NCBI GenBank assembly: GCA_002279065.1
Contig: NCKB01000002.1
Span: forward strand, 62,001 to 126,000
Direction of reading: 5' to 3'
Length of the DNA stretch: 64,000 nt
Source of the DNA: Lysobacterales bacterium 15-68-25
GTDB lineage: Bacteria; Pseudomonadota; Gammaproteobacteria; Xanthomonadales; Rhodanobacteraceae
A program made the position numbers and the translations under genes. Below the pieces are notes generated by a model that did no database searches, was not told where the DNA came from, and worked only from the letters and a program-made list of their open reading frames with translations. Of this stretch, positions 48,462 to 56,518 are shown piece by piece. Position 1 is the stretch's first letter. The number at the start of each line of letters is the position of its first letter.

Positions 48462-51400
48462 ATGAAGCAGGTTGCTAACACGCCGCGCAAGCGGCTCATT
48501 GCGTCGGCCGTACTGCTGGCACTGACCGGTTCCATGGCTGCTCAGGCCGCCACGCCGGCACAGGACACGTCCAGTGCGACATCGGACGGTGCGGCGAAAC
48601 AGGCCGCGAATGCCAGAGAGAAAGCGAAGGCGGACCAGAAGAACGCCGCCAACCTCCAGGCGGTCGTCGTCAAGGGCATCATCGGTTCGCTGGAGCAGTC
48701 GGCGAACATCAAGCGCTACTCCGACGGTATCGTCGACGGCATCGTCGCCGAGGACATCGGCAAGTTTCCCGACACCAACCTGGCCGAATCGATCCAGCGC
48801 ATTCCGGGCGTGTCCATCGACCGCGTCAACGGTGAGGGCGCGCGCGTCACGGTGCGCGGCATCGGTCCCCAGTTCAACCTGGTGCTGTTGAACGGGCGCC
48901 AGATGCCCACGGCCAATATCAACGACACCAGCGCCTCGACGGATCGCTCGTTCGACTTCGCGCAGCTCTCATCCAGTGCCGTGTCCGAGATCGACGTCTA
49001 CAAGACCGGTGCGGCCAGCACGCCCCCGGGCGGCATGGGCGCCACGATCAACATCCAGACCGCTCGTCCGCTGGATCGCCCAGGCACGCACGGGGCCGTC
49101 CAGGTACAGGGCGTCTGGGATGAGTCGGCCAACAACACGCCGTCTTCCCTGAAGTACGGCAGCGCCACGGCGCCGCGCATCAACGGCATCTTCAGCACCA
49201 CCAGCGCCGACGGCGAGTGGGGCTTCGGCATCAACGGCAGCTACGAGAAGCGCAATTTCGGTTACAACAGCGCGTTCGTCGATGGCTGGCAGACCTACCG
49301 CGACAACGTGCCGTACGGCGGCTCCTGGGGTGGTGGTGTGGTGCCTCCGGCGCCCGATTCGGTGAATGCGCCGAAAGCCGGCTCCGACTACGCGTTCCCG
49401 CAGGCGCTGCGCTATCAGCTCAACGCCGGCCAGTCCACGCGCGTCAACGGCCAGATGGTCCTGCAGTTCAAGCCGTCGGACAATCTGGTCAACACGCTGG
49501 ACTACACGTATTCCCAGTACAAGATCAAGAATCGCTACCAGCAGTTGTCGGCCTGGTTCGCGTCCGGCTACCCCAACTACAGCGCCTGGACCGATGGGCC
49601 CATCGCGGCGCCGCTGGTGTATTCGGAGACCTATTCGACGCCGCAGGATCTCGACATGGCCGCCGGCGACTCGGCGAGCAAGCAGACCCTCAACTCGATT
49701 GGCTGGAACACCAAGTGGAAGGTCACCGACCGGCTGAGCTTCACCTTCGACGCCGCGCACTCCACCGCGAAGAACGGTCCGGACAGCCCGTTCGGCAATA
49801 GCTCGACCCTGGACGCCGTCGCGTTCGTCCGCGGCACCACCACGGCCAACTTCTCGGGCAGCTTCCCGATCCTGACCAACGTGTATGCGCCGTCGGGGAC
49901 GCAGCTCAGCCCGTCGCAGATGCTGTTCACGGGTGCCTCATTCCGCAACAGCCGGATGAAGAACACCATCGACCAGATCCATCTGGACGGCAAGTTCCTG
50001 TTCTCGGACGAATCAGAGCTCAACTTCGGCGTTGCATCGACGAAGGTTCGCAACCGCACGGCCTACAACTTCGCCCAGGAAAACTACTGGGGCGGCATTC
50101 CCGGTACGTCACCCGCCGACTACGCGGACTCGATGTTCCATCCGGACACGATGGGGCAGTACTTCGACCAGTTCAGCGGCCACAGCTCGCCTTCGTTCAC
50201 TGACCAGTTCTTCCTGTGGAACTTCGCGCAGGGTGCCGCGGCGGCCCAGAAGGCGTGGGACGCCAATGCCGGAACGCTGGGAGCCTTCACGTTCGCTGCG
50301 CCGACCAACTACACCGGTCCGAATGCGACGGACGAGCGCACCACCGAGAAGTCGAAGTCGGCCTACGTGAGCTGGGACCAGACGTACTACGTGGCGGACC
50401 AGCCGCTGAGCGTGTCTGTGGGCGTGCGCTACGAGAAGACCGATGTGACCTCCAGCGCCCTGGTGCCGACGTGGACGGGCGTCTCGTGGGCGGCGGCCAA
50501 CGAGCTGTATCTGGTTTCCAGCGGCACGTCGGGCTTCACCACGCTGAAGGGTTCATACAAGTACTTCCTGCCGGCGTTCAATGCGGCCTACAACATCACC
50601 GACGACATGAAGGTGCGTGCCGCCTACAGCGAGACCATCGGTCGCCCGAACTGGGGTGATATCTCGGGGGGACAGTTGCTCACCTCCACGGTGCGCGTCG
50701 GTGGCGGTACCGGCAGTTCGGGCAATCCGGGCCTGAAGCCGCTCCTGTCGCACAACTTCGACCTGTCCTGGGCCTGGTACTACGGCAAGGGCAGTTACGT
50801 ATCGGTCGATTACTTCCGCAAGAACATCTCCAACTACATCGGGACCCGGCAGGTCACCGCGACCCCATTCAACCTGCCCACCCCGATCGGCGGCGCCTAC
50901 TACAACGAGGCCGTCAGCACAGGCGGTTGCGCCACGAACGATGCGGTCTGCATCAGGGACTACATCCTGACCAACCTCAGCGGACAGCCGGGCGTGGATC
51001 CCGCAACGGGCACCATCACGGGCCAGCCGGGCGATCCGGTGACGCAATTCACCATCTCCGAGCCCTACAACGCCAACAAGAAGTCCCTGCACGGTTGGGA
51101 GTTCAGCCTGCAGCAGATGCTCGGCGATACCGGCTTCGGTACGCAGCTCAACTACACCATCGTGCAGTCCCCGTTGCATTACGACAATTTCAGCTACGGG
51201 CAGCAGAGCTTCCTGGTGGGCCTGAGCGACTCGGCCAACTTCGTCGGCTTCTACGAAAAGGGTGCGTGGCAGGCTCGCGTGGCCTACAACTGGCGCGGCA
51301 AGTTCCTGACCGCCACCAATGACAGCCTGGGTATCGTCAACCCGATCTACACGGCGCCGTACGGCCAGTGGGACCTCAGCGCGAGCTACAAGATCAACGA

Positions 51401-51536
51401 TAACCTCTCGGTCTCCCTGGACGGCATCAACGTGACCAATCGGACCCAGCGCCTGTACACGCGCAACATCCACGAGTTGATCTACCTCGCACAGACAGGG
51501 CCGCGCTACATGTTCGGCGTGCAGTACAAGTTCTGA
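48462..51536 (+). CDS. TonB-dependent outer-membrane receptor (carbohydrate-type)
   Basis: Outer-membrane receptor of 1024 residues that uses TonB energy to import a large solute. A signal peptide (about 1-29) is followed by a long Ala/Lys-rich linker, then a TonB-box-like LQAVVVKG (about 66-73) and the plug domain (about 80-250: DIGKFPDTNLAESIQRIPGV, RVTVRGIGPQFN). A 22-strand barrel fills the rest and ends MFGVQYKF with the terminal Phe required for assembly. The plug signature is that of Xanthomonas/Caulobacter glycan receptors (NPKFPDxNxAEALQRVPGVS class), not of siderophore receptors. The 20-bp palindrome upstream suggests LacI control. SapC, cupin and halogenase genes follow. Confidence 0.93.
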   Translation: MKQVANTPRKRLIASAVLLALTGSMAAQAATPAQDTSSATSDGAAKQAANAREKAKADQKNAANLQAVVVKGIIGSLEQSANIKRYSDGIVDGIVAEDIGKFPDTNLAESIQRIPGVSIDRVNGEGARVTVRGIGPQFNLVLLNGRQMPTANINDTSASTDRSFDFAQLSSSAVSEIDVYKTGAASTPPGGMGATINIQTARPLDRPGTHGAVQVQGVWDESANNTPSSLKYGSATAPRINGIFSTTSADGEWGFGINGSYEKRNFGYNSAFVDGWQTYRDNVPYGGSWGGGVVPPAPDSVNAPKAGSDYAFPQALRYQLNAGQSTRVNGQMVLQFKPSDNLVNTLDYTYSQYKIKNRYQQLSAWFASGYPNYSAWTDGPIAAPLVYSETYSTPQDLDMAAGDSASKQTLNSIGWNTKWKVTDRLSFTFDAAHSTAKNGPDSPFGNSSTLDAVAFVRGTTTANFSGSFPILTNVYAPSGTQLSPSQMLFTGASFRNSRMKNTIDQIHLDGKFLFSDESELNFGVASTKVRNRTAYNFAQENYWGGIPGTSPADYADSMFHPDTMGQYFDQFSGHSSPSFTDQFFLWNFAQGAAAAQKAWDANAGTLGAFTFAAPTNYTGPNATDERTTEKSKSAYVSWDQTYYVADQPLSVSVGVRYEKTDVTSSALVPTWTGVSWAAANELYLVSSGTSGFTTLKGSYKYFLPAFNAAYNITDDMKVRAAYSETIGRPNWGDISGGQLLTSTVRVGGGTGSSGNPGLKPLLSHNFDLSWAWYYGKGSYVSVDYFRKNISNYIGTRQVTATPFNLPTPIGGAYYNEAVSTGGCATNDAVCIRDYILTNLSGQPGVDPATGTITGQPGDPVTQFTISEPYNANKKSLHGWEFSLQQMLGDTGFGTQLNYTIVQSPLHYDNFSYGQQSFLVGLSDSANFVGFYEKGAWQARVAYNWRGKFLTATNDSLGIVNPIYTAPYGQWDLSASYKINDNLSVSLDGINVTNRTQRLYTRNIHELIYLAQTGPRYMFGVQYKF

Positions 51537-51547
51537 CAGCGGGTTTC

Positions 51548-51573
51548 TTGCCACCGGTGCCCACCGGTGGCAA
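51548..51573. repeat. 12-bp-arm inverted repeat after the TonB receptor
   Basis: TTGCCACCGGTG-CC-CACCGGTGGCAA lies 11 bases after the receptor stop. The arms are perfect. It has no T run and may stabilise the 3' end of the receptor mRNA ahead of the terminator. Confidence 0.7.
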
Positions 51574-51586
51574 GAATGGTCTTCGT

Positions 51587-51616
51587 GGGGCCGCTGGCTG
51601 CCAGCGGCCCCTTTTT
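51587..51616 (+). terminator. rho-independent terminator between receptor and sapC
   Basis: GGGGCCGCTGG-CTG-CCAGCGGCCCC (11-bp perfect stem, 3-base loop) is followed by TTTTT. It sits 40 bases before the sapC start, so receptor transcripts should mostly end here. Confidence 0.85.
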
Positions 51617-51656
51617 CTTAGATGTCGGGCTTCAAGCATCCGCAAAGAATCGATCC

Positions 51657-52361
51657 ATGACCCAGCACGCCATCCTCAACAATGTCCAGCATCGCGATCT
51701 GCGCGTGAGCGTGTCCCGGGGTGCCGAATACGGCGACGACATCATGTCGGCACTGACGTTCCCGGAAGAGTTCCGCAACGTCCAGGCCTACTATCCCATC
51801 GTGTTCCAGCAGGACGATCAGGGCGGCTTCCAGCCGGTCGCGCTGTTCGGTCTGCAGCGCGGGGAAAACCTGTTCCTCGAAGGCTCCCGTTGGGACGCCC
51901 ACTACATCCCCCTGTCGGTACAGCGCGAGCCCTTCCTGATCGGCCGCACCGCCACCGGCGGGCAGGTCCACATCGACCTCGATCATCCGCGGGTGGGCGA
52001 TGAAGCCGGGCAGCCGTTGTTTCATGATCATGGCGGTCCGACCGAATTTCTCGAGCACATCAGCAACATCCTGGGCATGCTGCACGCCGGCGTCGAAAGT
52101 ACCCGGGATTACATCCAGGCCCTGCTCAAGCACGACCTGCTGGAATCGTTCGTGGTGGACGTGCAGTTCAACGAAGACAGCCAGAGTCGTCTGGTGGGCT
52201 ACCACACCATCAACCAGGATCGCCTGAGCCAGCTTGATGGCAAAGCCCTGGAGGAACTCGCCAGGGCGGATCATCTGGAACCGACCTTCATGGCCGTGGC
52301 TTCGTTGAACCACATGCGCGATCTCGTCGAGCGCTACAGGAAGAAGTACGCCCATGGCTGA
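51657..52361 (+). CDS. SapC family protein
   Basis: Protein of 234 residues of the SapC family (PF07277). Marker stretches are AEYGDDIMSALTFPEEFRNVQAYYPIVF at the N-terminus and FMAVASLNHMRDLVERY at the end. There is no signal peptide. The family name comes from surface-array export, but in Xanthomonadales and Caulobacterales these genes sit beside TonB receptors and halogenase-like genes, with no established activity. The weak ribosome site and the terminator upstream suggest low or separately regulated expression. Its stop overlaps the cupin start by 8 bases. Confidence 0.88.
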   Translation: MTQHAILNNVQHRDLRVSVSRGAEYGDDIMSALTFPEEFRNVQAYYPIVFQQDDQGGFQPVALFGLQRGENLFLEGSRWDAHYIPLSVQREPFLIGRTATGGQVHIDLDHPRVGDEAGQPLFHDHGGPTEFLEHISNILGMLHAGVESTRDYIQALLKHDLLESFVVDVQFNEDSQSRLVGYHTINQDRLSQLDGKALEELARADHLEPTFMAVASLNHMRDLVERYRKKYAHG

Positions 52362-53370
52362 GCCGGTCCGGGAGGTGCACGGGCTTGATCCGGAGTCTTT
52401 GCCGGATGATCTGCTGAGAAGCACTCAGCCCGTATTGCTCCGTGGCCTGATGTCGTCATGGCCGGTCGTCCAGGCCGCCCGCCAGTCGGATCGTGTCGTG
52501 GCGGACTACCTGCGCCGGTTCGACAGCAAACGCCCCGTGACCTATCTCACCGCGCCACCCAAGGTGAAAGGCCGATTCTTCTACAACGAGGATCTGACGG
52601 GCTTCAACTTCACCTATCACCACGGCCCGTTGAGCGCCACGCTCGAGCAGATACTCAGGGCGTCACATCCGAGCGCACCCGCCATCTACATCGGCTCGTC
52701 CCTGCTGGATGTCTATCTGCCGGGATTCCGCGCGGAGAACGTGTTCGAGAAGACGGCCGAACTCCAGGAGCTGGCGAGCATCTGGATCGGCAACCGCACG
52801 CGGATTGCCGCGCATCGGGATCTGCCGATCAACCTGGCCTGCGTGGTATCCGGCAGGCGCCGGTTCACCCTTTTTCCGCCCGACCAGCTGGCCAATCTCT
52901 ACGTGGGCCCGATCGAATTCACACCGGCCGGTCCGTCGATCAGCCTGGTCGACTTCCATGAGCCGGACTACGCGCGCTTTCCGAGATTCCGCGAGGCCAT
53001 GGAGCATGCGCTGGTCGCCGATATGCAACCCGGTGATGCACTGGTCCTGCCCAGCATGTGGTGGCATCACGTCGAGTCGCTCGAAGCGCTCAACATACTG
53101 GTCAATTTCTGGTGGCGCGACGAACCGGCGTACATGGACTCGCCGTTCAACACGCTCAAGCTTGCCATGCTCAACATCCGGGATCTGCCGCCGGAGCAGC
53201 GGCGCGTCTGGCAGGAAATATTCCGGCATTACATCTTCGAGCCGGGAGAGGCGACGCACGCCCACATACCCGAGGGTGCGCGAGGCATGCTCGGGCCCAT
53301 GGACGAAAAGCGTGCGCGCGACATCCGGAGCAATCTCGTAGAGAGCTTCATGAACCAGCTGAAACGCTGA
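52354..53370 (+). CDS. cupin-like JmjC (Fe(II)/2-oxoglutarate-type) protein
   Basis: Cytoplasmic cupin_8/JmjC-type protein of 338 residues. The likely facial triad is HRD (His154-Asp156) plus a His in WWHHVE (238-239), with SGRRRFTLFPP between. Related proteins are Fe(II)/2-oxoglutarate hydroxylases acting on proteins or small molecules. It overlaps sapC by 8 bases and precedes the halogenase by 17, so the three are translated as a unit. Substrate unknown. The ATG at 52354 is within the sapC stop region, as expected for coupling. Confidence 0.85.
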   Translation: MAEPVREVHGLDPESLPDDLLRSTQPVLLRGLMSSWPVVQAARQSDRVVADYLRRFDSKRPVTYLTAPPKVKGRFFYNEDLTGFNFTYHHGPLSATLEQILRASHPSAPAIYIGSSLLDVYLPGFRAENVFEKTAELQELASIWIGNRTRIAAHRDLPINLACVVSGRRRFTLFPPDQLANLYVGPIEFTPAGPSISLVDFHEPDYARFPRFREAMEHALVADMQPGDALVLPSMWWHHVESLEALNILVNFWWRDEPAYMDSPFNTLKLAMLNIRDLPPEQRRVWQEIFRHYIFEPGEATHAHIPEGARGMLGPMDEKRARDIRSNLVESFMNQLKR

Positions 53371-53387
53371 ACGCAGGAGATCGACCA

Positions 53388-54914
53388 GTGAACGCCGCAT
53401 CAAGCTCCAGTCCCGACATGCAGCGCAACCGTGTTCGCCGCGTGGTGATTGCCGGCGGTGGTACGGCGGGTTGGATGGCTGCCGCAGCGCTCTCGCGCAC
53501 GCTCGGCAAATACGTCGACATCACCCTGGTGGAATCCGACGACATCGGCACGGTCGGCGTCGGCGAGGCAACCATTCCCACCCTGCTCACCTTCCACCGG
53601 TTGATCGATATCAACGAGCAGGAGTTCATGGCGGCCAGCCATGCGACCATCAAGCTGGGCATCCAGTTCGAGAACTGGCGCCAGGTCGGCCACAAGTACT
53701 TCCACTCCTTCGGCACCACCGGGCGCGATCACTGGTCCGCCGGATTCCAGCATTTCTGGTTGAAGGGCCGCGAACGCGGACTGGCGGGCGAATATGGCGA
53801 GTATTGCCTGGAACTGAGTGCCGCCATGCAGGGCCGGTTCTCGCATCTTCCCAACAACGGCATCAATTACGCCTACCACATCGACTCCACCCGCTATGCG
53901 CAGTTCCTGCGCCGCTTCAGCGAACGCTATGGCCTGAGGCGCGTGGAGGGCGTGATCTCAGACGTCGCGATGGCCGAGAACGGCGATATCCAGGCGCTGG
54001 TCCTCAACGACGGCACTCGCATAGAAGGCGACCTGTTCATCGATTGCACCGGTTTCCGCGCGCTGCTCATCGGCAAGGCGCTGGGCGTGGAATACGAGGA
54101 CTGGTCGCACCTGCTGCTGGCCGACAGCGCGTATGCCGTGCAGACCGAATCGGTGCGCGATGCGATTCCCTACACGCGCTCGATCGCCGGCGACGCGTGC
54201 TGGCAATGGCGCATTCCGCTGCAGCATCGCGGCGGCAACGGCATCGTTTTCGCCAGCCGCTACATGGACGACGACACGGCGCGCAAGACGCTGATGGATA
54301 CCATCGAGGGCACACCGCGCACCGAGCCTCGCCTGATCCGCTTCAAGCCGGGTCAGCGCAAGCGCTGCTGGGAACGCAATTGCGTGGCGCTGGGGTTGGC
54401 CAGCGGCTTCCTGGAGCCGCTGGAGTCGACCAATATCCACCTGATCCAGCGCGGCATCACGCGCCTGCTGCAGGCCTTCCCGGAGGTCGTCAACCAGGTC
54501 GAGATCGACGAGTACAACATGCGAATGAGGGAAGACCTCGAGCATGTCCGTGATTTCGTGGTGCTGCACTACCACGTGACCGACCGGCGAGATACCGAGT
54601 TCTGGCGTGAATGCGCCGACATGAACGTGCCGCCCTCGCTGCGTCACGTCATCGATCTGTTTGCCGAAACCGGCAAGGTTTACAACCTCGCCAACCAACT
54701 GTTCGCCGAGAACTCCTGGATCCAGGTCATGATGGGGCAGGGCATCACGCCGCGGCACCGGCATCCGGCGCCCGACCTTATGGGGGATCCCGAACTCAAG
54801 CGCTTCCTGGATGCCATCAGCGGCAGCGTGAGCAACACCGTGTCCCGCCTGCCCAGACATATGGACTACATCCGCAGCTACTGCGCGATGGCAAGGGAAA
54901 GCGCCGAGGCCTGA
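53388..54914 (+). CDS. flavin-dependent tryptophan-halogenase-like protein
   Basis: Flavoprotein of 508 residues of the tryptophan 7-halogenase (PrnA/RebH) family. The FAD loop is VIAGGGTAGWMAAAAL (about 20-35). The catalytic Lys is Lys89 in TIKLGIQFENW. WQWRIP (about 272) is the WxWxIP halogenase motif and GFLEPLEST contains the active-site Glu. Oxidation of chloride by the flavin hydroperoxide would be expected, but TonB-linked members have no proven substrate and may act on a carbohydrate-linked or peptide group. The start is GTG at 53388 with AGGAG 9 bases upstream. It is the last gene of the sapC-cupin-halogenase unit. Confidence 0.9.
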   Translation: MNAASSSSPDMQRNRVRRVVIAGGGTAGWMAAAALSRTLGKYVDITLVESDDIGTVGVGEATIPTLLTFHRLIDINEQEFMAASHATIKLGIQFENWRQVGHKYFHSFGTTGRDHWSAGFQHFWLKGRERGLAGEYGEYCLELSAAMQGRFSHLPNNGINYAYHIDSTRYAQFLRRFSERYGLRRVEGVISDVAMAENGDIQALVLNDGTRIEGDLFIDCTGFRALLIGKALGVEYEDWSHLLLADSAYAVQTESVRDAIPYTRSIAGDACWQWRIPLQHRGGNGIVFASRYMDDDTARKTLMDTIEGTPRTEPRLIRFKPGQRKRCWERNCVALGLASGFLEPLESTNIHLIQRGITRLLQAFPEVVNQVEIDEYNMRMREDLEHVRDFVVLHYHVTDRRDTEFWRECADMNVPPSLRHVIDLFAETGKVYNLANQLFAENSWIQVMMGQGITPRHRHPAPDLMGDPELKRFLDAISGSVSNTVSRLPRHMDYIRSYCAMARESAEA

Positions 54915-55063
54915 GCCGTCGCGACGGCCTCAGTGGTCGCGCTCGCGCAGCGGCAGATCCAGTTCGATCCGGGTGGCGCGCCGACCCGGGGACGGCCAGC
55001 GAGCGCATGCGCATCGCTACGACCGCCTGCGGATGAAGCCTCCGTGCACCTGCATCGTGCAGC

Positions 55064-55612
55064 TGCATCGCCTTCCAGATCGACACGGGCCTGCACTCGC
55101 AATTCCCGCGCCGCTTCAGCGAGCGCCACGGCATCCACCTGATCCAGCGCGGCATCACGCGGCTGCTGCAGTCGTTCCCCCATGTGATCCAACAGGTCGA
55201 CATCGACGAATACAACAAGCAGGTCGAGGCCGAGATCACCCACATCCGCGACTTCGTGATCCTGCACTACCACGTCACCAACCGCCGCGACACGCCGTTC
55301 TGGCAGCACTGCGCGGAGATGGAGTTGCCCGCGTCGCTGCGCCACCGGATCGAGCTGTTCGCCGAGACCGGCCGGGTGTTCCGCATCCCGAACGAGCTGT
55401 TCACCGAGAACTCCTGGGTGCAGGTAATGCTCGGCCAGGGCATCACGCCGCGGCAGCGCCACCCGGTCGCCGACCTGATGCGCGACGACGAACTGAACCA
55501 TTTCCTGGAGTCGATCCGCCGCCACGTCGAGAGCACCGTGGGCCGGCTGCCGCGGCACATCGACTACCTGCGCAGCTACTGCGGCGTGGCGGGAGGGGCG
55601 GCAGCCGGCTGA
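55064..55612 (+). pseudogene. degenerate second tryptophan-halogenase (internal deletion, N-terminus lost)
   Basis: Remnant of a second halogenase directly after the intact one. The frame reads IAFQIDTGLHSQFPRRFSERHG (about residues 163-181 of the intact gene), then jumps to IHLIQRGITRLLQ (about 350) and continues to the C-terminus, ending GAAAG. The FAD-binding region (1-162) and the WxWxIP segment (about residues 182-349) are missing. In-frame stops precede it, including TGA at 55034. A GTG at 55184 could start a short C-terminal piece, but it has no fold-forming N-terminus. Similarity to the intact gene is clear but far from identical, so it is an old paralogue, not a recent duplicate. Confidence 0.8.
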
Positions 55613-55637
55613 GCGGGTCCGGCGAACGGGGCCGGGC

Positions 55638-56414
55638 TCATCGCCTGGGGCCGGTCAGCTTGATCTCGTAGATCCTCGGCCACTGCTTGCCGGTGACGAA
55701 CAGGCGGTCGTGCTCGGCGTCGTAGGCGATGCCGTTGAGCACGTCGTTGGCCGGGTCGATCATCTGGTCCGGTTTCGGCCCGAGGCCGGAGAGGTCGATC
55801 CAGCCGACCACGTCGCCGCTGACCGGGTCGATCCGCGCGATCCGCGAGGTGAGCCAGACGTTGGCGTAGATCTGGCCTTTCACCCATTCCAGCTCGTTGA
55901 TGTTCTTCAGCGGCTTGCCGTCGGCGGTGACCATGATCGAGGACACCTGCTCCAGGGTTTCCGGGTCGAGCACGCGCAGGAACGGCGTGCCGTCGCTCAT
56001 GTAGAGGTGGCGATTGTCCGCGGTGAGTGCCCAGCCCTCGCCCGGGTAATGGAAGCTGCCGGTGGGGCGGAAGCTGTCCAGGTCATAGGTGTAGCCCTTC
56101 TGCGACTGCCAGGTCAGTTCGACCAGCTTGCTGCGCCAGGCGACGATGCCCTCGCCGTAATCCGGCGGCGGCAGGTCGCGCTGCTGCAGCACGTGGCCGG
56201 TCTCCAGCTCCACCTTGCGGATCGAGGAGGCGCCGACCATCCCGGTGCTCTCGTAAAGGAAGCCGTCGCGATAGAACAATCCTTCGGTGAAGGCCTGGCG
56301 GTCGTGCGGGTAGGTGCGAACCACCTTGTAGCCATAGACCGGGATGGCGGCGTCGGAAGCGCAGGCGGTCAGGGCGAAGGCGGCGGCGAGCAGGAGCTGG
56401 GCGGAGATCTTCAT
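55638..56414 (-). CDS. glutaminyl-peptide cyclotransferase, lipoprotein
   Basis: Plant-type glutaminyl cyclase (PF05096) of 258 residues that converts N-terminal Gln to pyroglutamate. The signal peptide ends LTAC (Cys about 18), predicting a lipoprotein. The five-bladed propeller shows the family markers YPHDRQAFTEGL, YGEGIVAW, LNGIAYD and the repeated blades. The C-terminus is VTGKQWPRIYEIKL. The ATG at 56412-56414 opens the signal peptide; a longer frame is not supported. It is divergent from the Kef-type gene. It is convergent with the halogenase remnant. Confidence 0.92.
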   Translation of the reverse strand: MKISAQLLLAAAFALTACASDAAIPVYGYKVVRTYPHDRQAFTEGLFYRDGFLYESTGMVGASSIRKVELETGHVLQQRDLPPPDYGEGIVAWRSKLVELTWQSQKGYTYDLDSFRPTGSFHYPGEGWALTADNRHLYMSDGTPFLRVLDPETLEQVSSIMVTADGKPLKNINELEWVKGQIYANVWLTSRIARIDPVSGDVVGWIDLSGLGPKPDQMIDPANDVLNGIAYDAEHDRLFVTGKQWPRIYEIKLTGPRR

Positions 56415-56518
56415 GCCCCCGATGATTCCACAGTTGCCCTCGCCGTGGCGCTGGCCGCGGTCACGGTGGCGCCGCAGGCGCATGACATAATCGGTCCACC
56501 CGCCGAGGAGCGTTCCGC

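Noticed and set aside
53058-53387. Upstream extension of the halogenase frame
   Set aside because: It would overlap most of the cupin C-terminus and add unrelated residues. The GTG at 53388 has a good AGGAG site and gives a normal FAD-domain start.
54915-54928. GCCGTCGCGACGGC palindrome just after the halogenase stop, as a terminator
   Set aside because: The stem is short with no T run, so termination cannot be claimed. It may only protect the transcript end.
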